From contig JOHN01000037.1 in assembly GCA_000719695.1 (NCBI GenBank), positions 62,001 through 126,000 of the forward strand: a DNA stretch of 64,000 nucleotides. Reading direction: 5' to 3'. Below, piece by piece: positions 1 to 8,990 of this stretch. The stretch comes from Streptomyces sp. NRRL F-6131. Lineage in GTDB: Bacteria > Actinomycetota > Actinomycetes > Streptomycetales > Streptomycetaceae. The notes beneath the pieces are model-generated. The model saw only the letters and a program-made list of their open reading frames with translations. It was not told the DNA's origin and did not search any database. Both the position numbers and the translations under genes were made by a program. The first letter of the stretch is position 1. Each line of letters begins with the position of its first letter.

Positions 1-1
1 C

Positions 2-214
2 GACCTCTGCCGCCCCTGCGCCTACCGGCCCGGCGACAGGACCGGGGAGCGGGCCTGCCCGGTCACCACGGGCTACTGGGCCTTCGTCCACCGCCACCGC
101 GAACTGCTGGCCGCCAACCACCGCACCGCCCGGACCGTCGGAGGACTCGACCGGCTCGACGACCTCCCCGAGGTGCTGGCGGCCGAGGCCGCCCGCGGGA
201 GCGCCGCCCCCTGA
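2..214 (+). CDS. C-terminal end of a cryptochrome/photolyase-related protein (partial)
   Basis: Only the last 70 codons are in the window; the frame is already open at base 2 and stops with TGA at 212-214. The visible protein begins DLCRPCAYRPGDRTGERACP and continues GYWAFVHRHRELLAANHRT. A Cys-x2-Cys pair, then an ACP motif and a GYW..FV.RH segment followed by L..N.R, is the usual C-terminal end of the photolyase-related family (COG3046, FeS-type bacterial cryptochromes/photolyases), where these cysteines bind an Fe-S cluster. The family repairs or senses light-damaged DNA with FAD. The call is inferred from the tail only; the FAD pocket lies outside the window. Confidence 0.6.
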   Translation, partial: DLCRPCAYRPGDRTGERACPVTTGYWAFVHRHRELLAANHRTARTVGGLDRLDDLPEVLAAEAARGSAAP

Positions 215-1075
215 CCGCTCACCGCTGCCGAAAAGAACGAGGCTGCCCCTCGCGCGTGCTTGTCCGTGCGGCCCGGTCGGGAACGGTGAGCAAGCCCCGG
301 CAGTGAACGGTCTGCATCCTGGATCCCGCGAAACAACAGTGGCCTGAAACCGACAGGTTCGGCCAGTTAGGACCGAGAGGTGACACACAGGGGTGCTCGT
401 GCCCCTGGTGCACCGTGACGGCCCGATTGTTCAGCGGGGTTGTGCCAGCAGGGTGGGGTCGAGAGGGACGACAAGGCCGACAGCACGTCGACGAGCCGGG
501 CTGTCGCGGAAGGACACCGTACGTGCCACTGCTCCTCCGCGTCCCGGACCAACCGACTGGGGACCGGGGAGGAGCGGTTCCGGGGGCTGCTGGACGCCGC
601 ACCGGACGCGGTCGTGATGGCGCAGTCGTCCTTCACAGTCCAAGGCCGGCAAGCCTGATGTCTCTTCGGTGGGAGACCCTGCGCTGCTCCCGCCCGCCGC
701 TGACGACTCCGTCCACCCGCGTGCCCGTCCGTTACTGTCGAGCGGGTGCCCGGGCGGGGCGGCCGGGCTGCGCCGGATCGGGGTCTCGATTCGGGTGCCC
801 CGGCCGCAGGGCCGCCCCCGCGCCCGGCACCGGCCGTGCGGCCCGGCCGCCCCGAAGCGGGGAAGCGCGCAGGTTCGTGACAGCGAACGCAGGCCCCCTG
901 CTGGTCGGCGTTGCGTTCGGGCCTGTCCGGGGAGGATCGGCGCGGTGAGCGGCTGTACCGGCACGTCCCGGGCCGGGCCACCAGCCCTTCCATGCGCTTC
1001 GGTCAACTTCGCTGCAGTGCAACATGTTTGGCGTTCTCTCGGTTTTGCTCGCGTGATAGCGGCTACACGTCAGTC
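215..1075. other. Long non-coding stretch with a PAS-domain scrap
   Basis: No convincing intact gene is visible in these 861 bases. Several overlapping open frames exist on both strands, as expected at this GC content, but none has a ribosome site plus recognisable protein content. The only recognisable trace is a PAS-like fragment near 569-622 (separate entry). Confidence 0.4.
560..658 (+). pseudogene. PAS-domain remnant (sensor kinase scrap)
   Basis: One frame reads GEERFRGLLDAAPDAVVMA before losing similarity and stopping at 658. The ERFR.LLDAAPDAVV.. pattern is the N-terminal cap and first strand of PAS domains in actinomycete sensor kinases and phosphatases. No PAS core, kinase domain or credible start accompanies it, so this looks like the remains of a deleted gene. 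The call rests on about 18 residues. Confidence 0.3.
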
Positions 1076-1366
1076 ATGAAGGGCAGACATCGAGGGGCGG
1101 GCACGGCCCGCGCGGTCATGGTCCTCGCCGACGTCGTCGCGGGCATCCTGGGACTGTGGATCGTCTTGTACATGCTGAACGCCAATCCTTCCAACGATCT
1201 GGTTCGTTGGGTCCGTGGTGCGGCCGACTGGTTGTCCACATGGGCCCGCGACATGTTCACGCCTTCCCACGGATGGCTGCGAACCCTGCTCAACTACGGT
1301 ATTCCCGCCGTGGTCTACCTGTTCCTGGGCCACACTGCGGCCCGGTGGCTGCGTCGCGCGAACTGA
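1076..1366 (+). CDS. Small membrane protein
   Basis: 96 residues starting MKGRHRGAGTARAVMVLADV. A first hydrophobic segment spans roughly residues 13-35 (AVMVLADVVAGILGLWIVLY) and a second lies near the C-terminus (LLNYGIPAVVYLFLGHTAA), with a charged end RWLRRAN. The polar loop between them holds several Trp. This is the usual layout of small two-span Streptomyces membrane proteins of unknown role. The ATG at 1076 was chosen because the hydrophobic segment then sits close to the N-terminus; the frame is open further upstream but that part has no membrane-protein character. No clear partner gene is adjacent. Confidence 0.55.
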   Translation: MKGRHRGAGTARAVMVLADVVAGILGLWIVLYMLNANPSNDLVRWVRGAADWLSTWARDMFTPSHGWLRTLLNYGIPAVVYLFLGHTAARWLRRAN

Positions 1367-1554
1367 CCTGGGGGAGCGCCGGACCGCTCATTCTCCGGCC
1401 CGGGCCAAGGGGTACGGCTGCACCGGGGTGGTGGCGGACGTGCGGCCGGCCGCCACCGGAGGGACGTCGCACGTGCGGGTCCTCGTGCCGCCCTGATGAT
1501 CGGTGGCTTTCTCGTTGCCCGCGCCACTGTGCCCTGTCCGCGGTCCGGGCGGTG

Positions 1555-1920
1555 GTCGTGCCGGGCTACGAGCGCGCGCTGCACGACTGCACCCACCGCA
1601 TCCCAGGAGCCGAACCGCCCCGGGTCGCCGTCGCCGTCGCCGTCGCCGTCGGTGGCGGCATCGCCGGCCTCGCCGTCGCCACCGCACTCGCCGAACGCGG
1701 CATCGCGGTGACCCTCCACGAACGCGAGCCCGTCCGGGGTGGACGGGTCGCAGGCCGGCCCACCCGCCGCGCCGACGGCCCCGCGGGAGTTCTGCACGAA
1801 CGCCGCCCCGCGCTCCCGGGTGGAAGGCCGCAGACCGGACCCGTCGTGTCCCGGCCGACTCCACCGCCCTCGCAACTGCGACGCGTACGGCACCGGGACG
1901 GGAGTCGCTGATCCGGTGGA
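1555..1920 (+). pseudogene. Decayed FAD-dependent oxidoreductase (crtU-like N-terminus)
   Basis: The frame reads PGAEPPRVAV, then GGGIAGLAVATALAERGIAV and ..HEREPVRGGRVAGRPTRRADG. This is the FAD-binding Rossmann motif (GxGxxG, here GGGIAGL) with the GGR motif of the carotenoid desaturase/isorenieratene-synthase type of flavoprotein. Similarity ends after about 60 residues and the frame runs into unrelated protein. The stretch before GGG is a run of a GCCGTC hexamer (about 1624-1650) giving an AVAVAVAV expansion, a likely slippage product. There is no usable start and more than 400 residues are missing, so it is a fragment. Confidence 0.5.
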
Positions 1921-1946
1921 CCCCCTCGAATCGTCTTCGGCGGGAT

Positions 1947-2546
1947 TCATGGCGCGGTGTCCGCATCATGGCCGGCCGTGGTGGGGCCGCTGTGGTCCCA
2001 GCCGGGGGAGCGGACCTCCAGGCCGAGGTCCGGGCTGCGCACCTCCACCCCGCAGGTGCGGCAGGTCCAGGCCGCGTCCAGCGGGTGGCCGGGGTCGTGC
2101 GAGTCACCCGGGTCGCGCGAGTCGCGCGGGTGGTGGTGCAGGACCACCGGCGGCTCGGGCGACAGCCAGCGGTCGCCCCAGGCGAGCAGGGCCTGCGTGA
2201 GCGGGGCGAGGTCCCGGCCGGCTTCGGTGAGGTGGTACTCGTAGCGCGGCGGGCGCTCGCTGTAGGCGCGGCGTTCGACCACTCCGGCTGCCTCCAGGGC
2301 GCGCAGCCGGGCGGTGAGCCGGTCGCGCGGCGCGCCGGTGTTGCGGGCGATCCGGTCGAACCGGTGGTTGCCGTAGAAGAGCTCGCGCACGGCGAGCAGC
2401 GCCCACTTCTCGCCGAGGACCTGCAGTGCGGCCGCGATGGAGCAGGGGCGGCCCACCAGTGCGGTGGCGCCGGAACGGGTGGCGGCCGTGGGCCGGCCGT
2501 CGGTGGGCGTGGCGGCCGTGGGCCGGCCATCGGTGGGCGGGGTCAC
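1947..2546 (-). CDS. HxlR-family transcriptional regulator
   Basis: 199 residues. The core (about 30-130) is a winged helix: CSIAAALQVLGEKWALLAVR, then ELFYGNHRFDRIARNTGAPR and ...RLRALEAAGVVERRAYSERP. The Cys-x-I....LG.KW....R pattern and the FDRI....GAPR recognition helix are diagnostic of HxlR/MarR-like repressors. The protein continues with a His/Asp-rich linker and a CRTCG motif that could bind metal. It is divergently transcribed from the MFS exporter at 2607, the usual layout of a repressor controlling its neighbouring drug exporter. The first 23 residues are two copies of PTDGRPTAAT, encoded by a 30-bp tandem repeat, so the true start may be just inside it. Confidence 0.85.
   Translation of the reverse strand: MTPPTDGRPTAATPTDGRPTAATRSGATALVGRPCSIAAALQVLGEKWALLAVRELFYGNHRFDRIARNTGAPRDRLTARLRALEAAGVVERRAYSERPPRYEYHLTEAGRDLAPLTQALLAWGDRWLSPEPPVVLHHHPRDSRDPGDSHDPGHPLDAAWTCRTCGVEVRSPDLGLEVRSPGWDHSGPTTAGHDADTAP
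2479..2538. repeat. Two tandem 30-bp repeats in the HxlR gene
   Basis: Copies at 2479-2508 and 2509-2538 differ by one base. They encode the duplicated PTDGRPTAAT at the regulator's N-terminus. Confidence 0.85.
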
Positions 2547-2606
2547 GCCACCAGCCTGCCACGGCAGGTTGCGTATTCAAACTCACTGCCGTTAGCGTTC
2601 CGGGTC
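2547..2606. promoter_or_regulatory. Divergent promoter region between hxlR-type gene and MFS exporter
   Basis: A 60-base gap between two divergent starts, AT-richer than its surroundings (for example GCGTATTCAAACTCACTG). It must hold both promoters and probably the HxlR operator. I do not see one clean palindrome, and no -35/-10 pair can be assigned with confidence. Confidence 0.5.
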
Positions 2607-4043
2607 ATGGAGATAGTTGGAACGTCAAACCCACTAGCCGCGTCCTCCGATCTGGCCCGACCCCACCGTCGCGCCGCGTTCCCGGTGCTCGCCGCCGCGG
2701 TCTTCGTCTCGAACCTCGACCTGTTCATCGTCAACGTCGCCCTCCCGGCGATGCAGCAGCACTTCCGCGGCAGCAGCCTGGACACGCTGTCCTGGGTCCT
2801 GAACGGCTACGCCATCGTCTTCGCCGCACTGCTGGTCCCCGCCGGACGACTGGCCGACCGCATCGGCCACCGGACGGTGTTCCTCTCCGGCCTGGCCCTC
2901 TTCACCACCGCCTCCGCGCTCTGCGCACTCGCCCCGACCGTCGGCTGGCTCGATGCCGCCCGGGTGCTCCAGGCGGCGGGCGCGGCCGCTCTGATGCCCA
3001 CCTCCCTGGCGCTTCTGCTGGACGCCACTCCCGCAGCCGAGCGCCCCGGCGCCATCCGGGTCTGGGCCTCGATCGGCGGGATCGCCGCCGGCCTGGGACC
3101 GGTCCTCGGCGGACTGCTGGTCGAGGCCGACTGGCGCTGGGTGTTCATCGTCAACGTCCCGGTCGGCATCGCCGCCGTCGCCGTGGGCACCCGCGTACTG
3201 CCCAGGCCGCGCCCCAAGGAGAACGGACCGCTGCCGGACCTCTTCGGTGCCCTCCTGCTCACCGCCGCCATCGCCACCCTCACCGTCGTCCTGGTCAAGG
3301 CCGACGCATGGGGCTGGCTCTCGCCCCAGGTCCCGGGCAGCCTCCTCGCGAGCGCCCTGCTGACCGCCTGGTTCCTGCGCCGATCGGCCCGCCACCACGC
3401 CCCCGTCGTCGAACTGCCGCTGCTACGCGTGCCGATCTACGCCGCCGCCAACACCGCGGCGCTGCTGTTCACCCTCGCCTTCGCCGGCATGCTGCTGACC
3501 TCGGTCCTGTGGTGCCAGCAGGCCTGGGACTACTCGGCGCTGCGCACCGGACTCGCCATCGCTCCCGGACCGCTGCTCGTACCCCCGGTCGCACTGGGCA
3601 GCGCCGCCCTGGTGCGCAGGCTCGGCCCCGGCCGGGTCGCCGCGCTCGGCACCCTGCTGTTCGCCGCGGGCATCGGCTGGTGGACCGCCACCGTCGGACT
3701 GCGCCCCGGCTACGCCGGCGAGCTTCTGCCCGGACTGCTGCTCACCGGCCTGGGTGTCGGCCTGACCCTGCCCACCCTTGTCGGGTCCGCCGCGGCTGCG
3801 CTGCCACCCGCGCGCTTCGCCACCGGCTCGGCGATCACCACGATGGCCCGCCAGATCGGCGCGGTGGTGGGAGTGGCGCTGACGGTCGGCCTGATCGGCA
3901 CCCCGCACGGGCCGCAGGCCGCGCTGGACGGCTTCCGGCGCGGCTGGATTCTGCTGATCGCGGCCGCGCTGCTGGCCTGCGCGGCCGCGCTGTGGCTCGC
4001 CGCCGCCCAGCGCCGTGCAGCGGATTCGCGTGAGAGGAGCTGA
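2607..4043 (+). CDS. MFS drug-exporter, DHA2 (EmrB/QacA) type
   Basis: 478 residues with about 14 hydrophobic segments. The N-terminus has the DHA2 signature FVSNLDLFIVNVALPAMQQH, then WVLNGYAIVFAALLVPAGRL with ADRIGHR (MFS motif A). Motif C appears as GGIAAGLGPVLGGLLVEADW followed by RWVFIVNVPVG. The family couples proton entry to export of drugs or cationic dyes through the inner membrane. ATG 2607 was chosen because the DHA2 N-terminus follows it directly; the frame is open upstream across the antisense HxlR gene but that part is a shadow. The divergent HxlR gene is the likely regulator. The substrate cannot be told from sequence. Confidence 0.9.
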   Translation: MEIVGTSNPLAASSDLARPHRRAAFPVLAAAVFVSNLDLFIVNVALPAMQQHFRGSSLDTLSWVLNGYAIVFAALLVPAGRLADRIGHRTVFLSGLALFTTASALCALAPTVGWLDAARVLQAAGAAALMPTSLALLLDATPAAERPGAIRVWASIGGIAAGLGPVLGGLLVEADWRWVFIVNVPVGIAAVAVGTRVLPRPRPKENGPLPDLFGALLLTAAIATLTVVLVKADAWGWLSPQVPGSLLASALLTAWFLRRSARHHAPVVELPLLRVPIYAAANTAALLFTLAFAGMLLTSVLWCQQAWDYSALRTGLAIAPGPLLVPPVALGSAALVRRLGPGRVAALGTLLFAAGIGWWTATVGLRPGYAGELLPGLLLTGLGVGLTLPTLVGSAAAALPPARFATGSAITTMARQIGAVVGVALTVGLIGTPHGPQAALDGFRRGWILLIAAALLACAAALWLAAAQRRAADSRERS

Positions 4044-4044
4044 C

Positions 4045-4870
4045 ACAGGGCTCGGACGCGCCGGTAGGTGATTACGCGGCAGGCCGGCTTGAGGAACGCC
4101 TCGTGGATGTCGTCCCGGATGTCCCGGCGGATCCGCGGGTGTCGCAAGCCGTGGATCCAGGCGTTCGTGCGCTCGACGACCCACCGTACGGCTCCGAGGC
4201 CGGAGCCGTGCGGCACTCCTCGGCGGGCGATGACCGGTTTGGTGCCCCCGCTTCCCCAGCAGACGGCGGTACTTGTCGAAGTCGTGGGCCCCGGCCGGCG
4301 AACAGCTGGCGGGGTCGGTGGCGCAGCCGACCGGTCCTCCCACGGATGCGGGGAACGGCGTCCAGGAGCGGCAGGAGCCGGGTGACGTCGTGGCGGTTGC
4401 CGCCGGTCAGGGTGATGGTCGGCGGTGTGCCGCGGCCGTCGGTGATCACGTGGTGCTTCGAGCCCGGCCAGGCGCGGTCGACCGGGCCGGTCCCCGTTCT
4501 GGGCCGCCGCGACGGGCCTGGCGGTGCGAGCCGTCGATCACCGCCCGCGACCGGTCCAGCTCGCCGGCGCGGTGCGACTCGGTCACCAACACCTGGTGCA
4601 GCCGGTCCCGCACTCCCGCCTCGTGCCGGTCCCGCGGCCAGCGCCAGCAGGTCATGCCCGAGCCGAAGCCGAGCTCCTGCGGCAGCCACTCCCACTGGAT
4701 GCCCGTGTGCAGCACGAACAGAATTCCCTGCAGGCAGCCCCGGTCGTCCGGCGGCGGGCGGCCTATCCTGCGAAGCCGCTGCTGCGCACCGGCAGCACCG
4801 GCAGCACCGGCAGCAGCGGCTCGATCGGCGGTCAGGAACGACGTCTGCGAGGTCTTCTTCCTGACGGCCC
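4045..4870 (-). pseudogene. IS5-family transposase, frameshifted remnant
   Basis: Read right to left, pieces of one transposase appear in different frames: LQGILFVLHTGIQWEWLPQE, then RAVIDGSHRQARRGGP (first catalytic Asp region), GSKHHVITDGRGTPPTITLT with GGNRHDVT.LLPLLDAVP, and finally AVRWVVERTNAWIHGLRHPR. These are consecutive blocks of IS5-group (IS427-like) DDE transposases, about 260 residues when intact. At least three frame changes separate them, so it is dead. A CCGGCAGCA triplet-like run near 4790-4815 lies in the N-terminal part. The left end abuts the MFS stop codon; no clear terminal repeats or target duplication were found. Confidence 0.75.
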
Positions 4871-5107
4871 GACCCGCCGGGGCGACGCCCCCAGGGCGTG
4901 GCTTCGTCGGATCGCAGCGTGCTTCCGGCGGCGTCCACCCGGATGTTCGCCAAGGATTTCCCGGCAACGTTCTCGCCGGAAGGTACACCCAGGCGTCCGC
5001 GCGGATGCCGCCGTTCACGTTCGTGGCCGTCGGATGCTTGGAGAAGGTCATGGGTGAGAATCGGGGGTGCGGGCGCCTCGGTCGAAGCCGGCAGCAGGGC
5101 GGGGGAC

Positions 5108-5720
5108 TCACTGAGAGCGTGGCGGGACGGCCAGGACATGGTCCTGACCGCTGGGAATCCTGAGGCGATCCACCGACCGGAACCCGGTCCCACCTCCTGA
5201 CGACGCCAGGAACCGGACCGAGGGCGACCGCTCGACGCGGCGGGCGCCCTCGAGCCCGTCCCCGGCGAACCCTGCCCGCACCTCGGCCTCGTGCCGACGG
5301 CCGACCAGGACTGCGTCCGCAGCGGGGCGGCGTTGTGCACCCTGCTGGTGTACATGCCGCACACGGTCGCGGTGAGCCGGGCCCGGGTCACGCGCAGGCC
5401 GACCGGCGCGCCGACGCAGCGGGCCGACGCAGCGGGCGAACTCGGCGGCCAGGCCCTTGGCGCTCGCGCCGGGCGGCACCAGGAGGTACGCGACCGGCGC
5501 CCGCCCGGGGACGGGACTGTGGGACAGGGACCGCTGGTGCAGCTCGTGGGTGCGCCCGGCTTCCTGCCGGCTGCGCCCTTGCCGGCGGTGGGCGGGGCGG
5601 TGACGATCGGTCCCGGCCGGGCGGTGCCGTCCTGGTGGCGCCCGAGCGGGAGGCAGGTGCTGACGCGGCGTCCGTGGCCGTCGGTGCCGGCGCCCGCCGG
5701 CACACGGCTTGGGTGGCAAC
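5108..5720 (-). pseudogene. Frame-disrupted remnant of an unknown protein
   Basis: Protein-like fragments occur in alternating minus-strand frames: APVAYLLVPPGASAKGLAAE in one, VGLRVTRARLTATVCGMYTS in another, and GTGFRSVDRLRIPSGQDHVL in the first again. Fragments in order but in different frames suggest a decayed gene. I do not recognise the family. It lies downstream of, and in the same direction as, the DUF4230 remnant, so the two may once have formed an operon. Confidence 0.25.
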
Positions 5721-5729
5721 TCGCTGCAG

Positions 5730-6504
5730 AACGGTCTGCTGACACCCGGCGGCCCGGCCGCCCGCCTGCTCGAACGCCTCGGCCGGCCGACGTGCACGTC
5801 CACCGTGGTGGAGCCGAGCGAGCGCAGCAGTTGTCGGAGCGCGTCCCTGGCGTTCTGCTCCGCGTGCCGCAGCGGGCCCGAGGACTGGGCGGCGTTCTGG
5901 ATCCGCCGGGAGGCCGGCTGCTCCACCTGCTGCTGGTTGCCGGGTTGCCGGATGAAGAAGTCGCCGATCCGGTCGAGCGGACCGCGCTCCTGGGAGCAGA
6001 CGTAGGACTGCCCGGGGTCGAGCGCCACCTGCCCGAGCTGGGCGTGCGGCAGCGAGATCGTCGCGCTGTGCCGGTCGGCGGAGACCGATACGCCGGAGCC
6101 GGGGACCTTGCCGGGGTGGACGTGGGCCTCCACGCTCCCGGCCGCCGCGTACAGCGTGCGGCGGCCGAGCGGGCCCGGGGCAGGAAGACGGCCTCGCGGT
6201 CGAGGTCGACCACCGGCTGGAAGTCGCCGCTCGCGGCCGTTTAGCGGCTCATGTCCTGGATGGACCTGAGCGGCACCGGCCGGCTGCGGTCGGTGGTCTT
6301 CTCGGCGAACGGGTCGGGCAGGCCCGGCAGCAGGTGGAGCGAGGCCGAGGCGACCAGGACCGCGGCGACCGCGGCGACCGCGGCAAGAATGATCGACAGA
6401 GTGACGTGCCGGGGAGCCGGCGGCCTGCGCGCACGCGTGCGGGTGCGGGTGCTTGGGTGTCCGGGGTGGCTCTCCGGCGGGGGCGGCGGGACTCGGCAAG
6501 CCAC
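5730..6504 (-). pseudogene. DUF4230-family membrane-anchored protein, frameshifted
   Basis: The N-terminal piece (from about 6504) has a proline/arginine-rich cytoplasmic start and one membrane span (VTLSIILAAVAAVAAVLVAS) followed by LPDPFAEKTTDRS, then hits a stop at 6241. In the next frame the protein resumes as FQPVVDLDREAVFLP. After another shift it continues KVPGSGVSVSADRHSATISL, then LDPGQSYVCSQERGPLDRIG and LRQLLRSLGSTTVDV. This order is that of DUF4230 proteins of Streptomyces (single span plus extracytoplasmic domain, role unknown). At least two frame breaks make it a pseudogene. Confidence 0.6.
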
Positions 6505-6692
6505 CTCCTTCGGGGTGAACGTCTGTGACCTTCACGTCACATGAGCGCCCATCAGAGCGCCGGGACGGGTTCCCCGAAGCCGGGCGGCCAACGCTTCCGG
6601 GGAACAGCCTGTTTGGAATCGCCTGAGCGGGAACCCGAAGGACGGGACCGACCAGCCACTCCGGGCGGTGGTCGAACCGAAGGAGGAGCGGT

Positions 6693-7292
6693 ATGAGCAT
6701 CTGGATCGTTCTGGCAGTGGCCGTGCTGGCAGTCGCGGCGGCCCTTGCCGTATTGCTGCCGCGGTTGAACACCCGTCGGCTGCAACAGCGTTTCGGTCCG
6801 GAGTACGACCGGACGGTGCGGGCGCACGGCGGCCGCACCAGGGAGGCCGAGCACGAGCTTGCCGGCCGGCTGCGACAGGCCCGCCGGCTGGCGCTCACCC
6901 GGCTGCCGCAGCGCCGCGCCGAGGAGGTCGGCAACCGGCTCGCTGCCCTCCAGGAGCTGTTCGTCGACGACCCCGCCCGCTCGCTGGACGAGGCGGTGAC
7001 CCTGCTCGACGGCACACTCGACGAGATCGGCTTCCCGGCCGAGAACCGATCTGCCGTGCTCTCGGTCGACCACGCCGCCCTGGTGCCCGGCTACCGGACC
7101 GCCCGGCAGGTGCTGGAGCGCAGCCGGTCGGAGCGGGTGGACACCGAGGAACTGCGTACGGCGCTGCTGGCCGTGCGCGACCTGTGCCTCGAGGTGGCCC
7201 GCCGCGGCGGCGACGAGAAGGGGAGGACGGCCCCTGCCGGCAACTCCACCGGTGCCGTCCACCCCTCCGGCCCGCGCCACGCCACCCGATGA
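6693..7292 (+). CDS. Membrane-anchored alpha-helical protein of unknown function
   Basis: 199 residues after a strong ribosome site (AAGGAGGA, about six bases before ATG 6693). Residues 2-22 form one membrane span (IWIVLAVAVLAVAAALAVLL). The rest is charged and helical, with LQQRFGPEYDRTVRAHGG, a region rich in Arg/Ala, and the motif LQELFVDDPARSLDEAVTLL. This fits a family common in Streptomyces, anchored by the N-terminus with the body in the cytoplasm; no biochemical role is known to me. The next gene (start 7324) begins 31 bases downstream and repeats the FVDDP motif, so the two probably form an operon and work together. Confidence 0.65.
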   Translation: MSIWIVLAVAVLAVAAALAVLLPRLNTRRLQQRFGPEYDRTVRAHGGRTREAEHELAGRLRQARRLALTRLPQRRAEEVGNRLAALQELFVDDPARSLDEAVTLLDGTLDEIGFPAENRSAVLSVDHAALVPGYRTARQVLERSRSERVDTEELRTALLAVRDLCLEVARRGGDEKGRTAPAGNSTGAVHPSGPRHATR

Positions 7293-7323
7293 CGCCGACG
7301 ACCCCACGAAGGAGCGGATGACC

Positions 7324-7950
7324 ATGTCCCAGTACGGTTCCGCAGCCCGGAACAACCCCGACGACGACGCGCCGGCCCCGGACCCCCGCAGCGGCCCGGC
7401 GAACCTGGACAAGCCGGACACCGTCCGCCTGCACCGCGCCTACCCGGACGCCGCCCGCGCCCGCACGGCTCACCAGGACCCGGCCGGCCCGGAGGCCGAC
7501 CGCCCGGCAGCTTCGCCCGAACGAGGCGCTTCCGGAGGTCGGTTCGCCGTCGTGCCGGGGGGCGACCGGGCCGCAGAACGGCCGTCCGAGCCCGCCCAGC
7601 CCGCCCGCTCCCTGACGGGCCCCCGGCCGGGTGGCCCGCAACCGGCATCGGCGGCACCTGCGGAGAGCGGATCGGGCGGTTGGCTCGGGGTTGAGCGCAC
7701 GCAGCGACTGCGGGTCGAATGGCACTCCGTCCAGGCGGGATTCGTCGACGATCCCCGTCAGGCCGTGCAGCAGGCCGACGCCCTGATCGAGAAGTCGGTC
7801 GGCCTGCTGGTTGAGGCCGTCAACGAGCGGCGCCACCGGCTGCGCGGCGCCGAAGCGGCACCGGACGGCACACCGGCTGCCAGCACGGAGGACCTGCGCC
7901 TCACCCTGCGCGAGTACCGGTCACTGCTGGACCGCCTCCTCGGCACCTGA
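7324..7950 (+). CDS. Soluble partner protein with an FVDDP motif
   Basis: 208 residues. The first ~120 are disordered-looking (Pro, Ala, Gly, Asp). The C-terminal half is helical: RVEWHSVQAGFVDDPRQAVQ then QADALIEKSVGLLVEAVNER. This block matches the FVDDP....A....L segment of the membrane-anchored protein just upstream, so the pair share a domain. ATG 7324 was preferred to ATG 7318 because AAGGAG lies nine bases before it rather than three. A terminator-like hairpin follows at 7968. Similar two-gene pairs are known to me from Streptomyces genomes as hypothetical proteins only. Confidence 0.6.
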   Translation: MSQYGSAARNNPDDDAPAPDPRSGPANLDKPDTVRLHRAYPDAARARTAHQDPAGPEADRPAASPERGASGGRFAVVPGGDRAAERPSEPAQPARSLTGPRPGGPQPASAAPAESGSGGWLGVERTQRLRVEWHSVQAGFVDDPRQAVQQADALIEKSVGLLVEAVNERRHRLRGAEAAPDGTPAASTEDLRLTLREYRSLLDRLLGT

Positions 7951-7967
7951 ACCACCAGCACACCCGG

Positions 7968-7997
7968 CCGGAGGGGACGCCCGGGCGCCCCCTCCGG
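7968..7997 (+). terminator. Hairpin after the FVDDP gene pair
   Basis: CCGGAGGGG at 7968-7976 pairs with CCCCTCCGG at 7989-7997, starting 18 bases after the stop codon. There is no U-tract, which is normal for terminators in this group. Confidence 0.55.
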
Positions 7998-8164
7998 CCC
8001 TGGGTGCCGGCCGGGCCGTCGTACGAATCCGTGAGCCGGTACCGCCTGAGGTCCCCGCCGGGGACAATGAGGGCGGGCACCGGAGGAAGAGGACTTCCGT
8101 CAGTCGGCAAGTGACGCTACTGCTGGCTGCCCCCGCGCTCGTGGGGAGGACGCGACGCCGGCAG

Positions 8165-8330
8165 CCCGGCCGCGGACCTGGTGACGGTGTTCAAGTTGGT
8201 CGAGTCCGCCCAGGACCGATGGCACCCGATCGGCGGTGCTCACCCCTCTGGACCCTGATCCGCGCCGGCGCCCGGCTCGAGAACGGCGCCCTGGTCCAGC
8301 GCGACAAGCCCAGCTGCACGAGCACGCGTC
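8165..8330 (+). pseudogene. Possible C-terminal scrap of an IS256-type transposase
   Basis: One frame reads VTVFKLVESAQDRWHPIGGA and, after a frame change, TLIRAGARLENGALVQRDK. The order (helix ending in QDRW, then R.GA.....G.LV.R) resembles the C-terminal tail of actinomycete mutator-type transposases as I remember it. No catalytic domain is present. Confidence 0.3.
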
Positions 8331-8599
8331 CGGGTGCGGCGCCCCGAGGACGGCGTGCAGAGGAGGGTGAAAGGGGGGTGGGATCGGGCGTCTACTCCGA
8401 TCCCTGAGGCGTACCAGAGGGACCGTCCAGCCACCCCCTTTTGCCCCAGGCCGCCTATGGCAGACGCTGCAGGCCGGAACCCGAGCGGGCGCCGCCCACC
8501 CTAACCCGCCCCGCTGACAAGGCCACAGGCCTCCCCACCGCCGCTTCTGCAGGACGGCGTGACGGTTTGTGACCAGCCGGGGTGGTTGTTCGGCGGTTG

Positions 8600-8990
8600 T
8601 CGGTGGGGTCGGGTTACACCCGAGGGCAACCGGACCACCTGGGCCTACGACCTCGACCAGAGGCCGACCAGCACCGTCGATCCCCGAGGCAACGCCGCCG
8701 GCGCAACCCCGGCCACCTACACCAGCACATTCGCCTACGACCCGGCCGGGAACCCGGCCACCGTCAAGGACCCGCTCGGCAACACCGTCACCACGGGCTA
8801 CGACCCGCTCGGCCGCCCCACCCGTACCTGGTACGACGAGGAAGGCCGCCGCGCGAAGACGACCGACGCGCGAGGCGTCACAACGGAGTCCACCTACGAC
8901 CCGCGCGGCCTGCCGACGCGGACCGCCTTCTCTACGGCACACCCACGGTCGAGACCGCCTACGACTGCGGTCGTCCGATCAGAACGAGTC
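8600..8990 (+). pseudogene. RHS/YD-repeat protein fragment
   Basis: The frame encodes tandem YD-type repeats: RVTPEGNRTTWAYDLDQRP, then STFAYDPAGNPATVKDPLGN and TVTTGYDPLGRPTRTWYDEE, then GVTTESTYDPRGLPTRT. Near 8935 it shifts frame into YGTPTVETAYD. RHS proteins are large (over 1000 residues) toxin-delivery shells; here only about five repeats remain, with no signal peptide, core-associated region or toxin tip. It is a stump of a deleted gene, possibly once a polymorphic toxin. Confidence 0.7.

Noticed and set aside
1503..2606. Open frame extending the MFS exporter 368 codons upstream
   Set aside because: It runs antisense through the HxlR gene and has Arg/Gly-rich shadow composition; the family N-terminus starts at 2607.
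4785..4820. Apparent triplet repeat array (CCGGCAGCA units)
   Set aside because: It is a short low-complexity run inside the IS5 remnant, not a CRISPR or independent repeat; no spacer-repeat structure occurs anywhere in the window.
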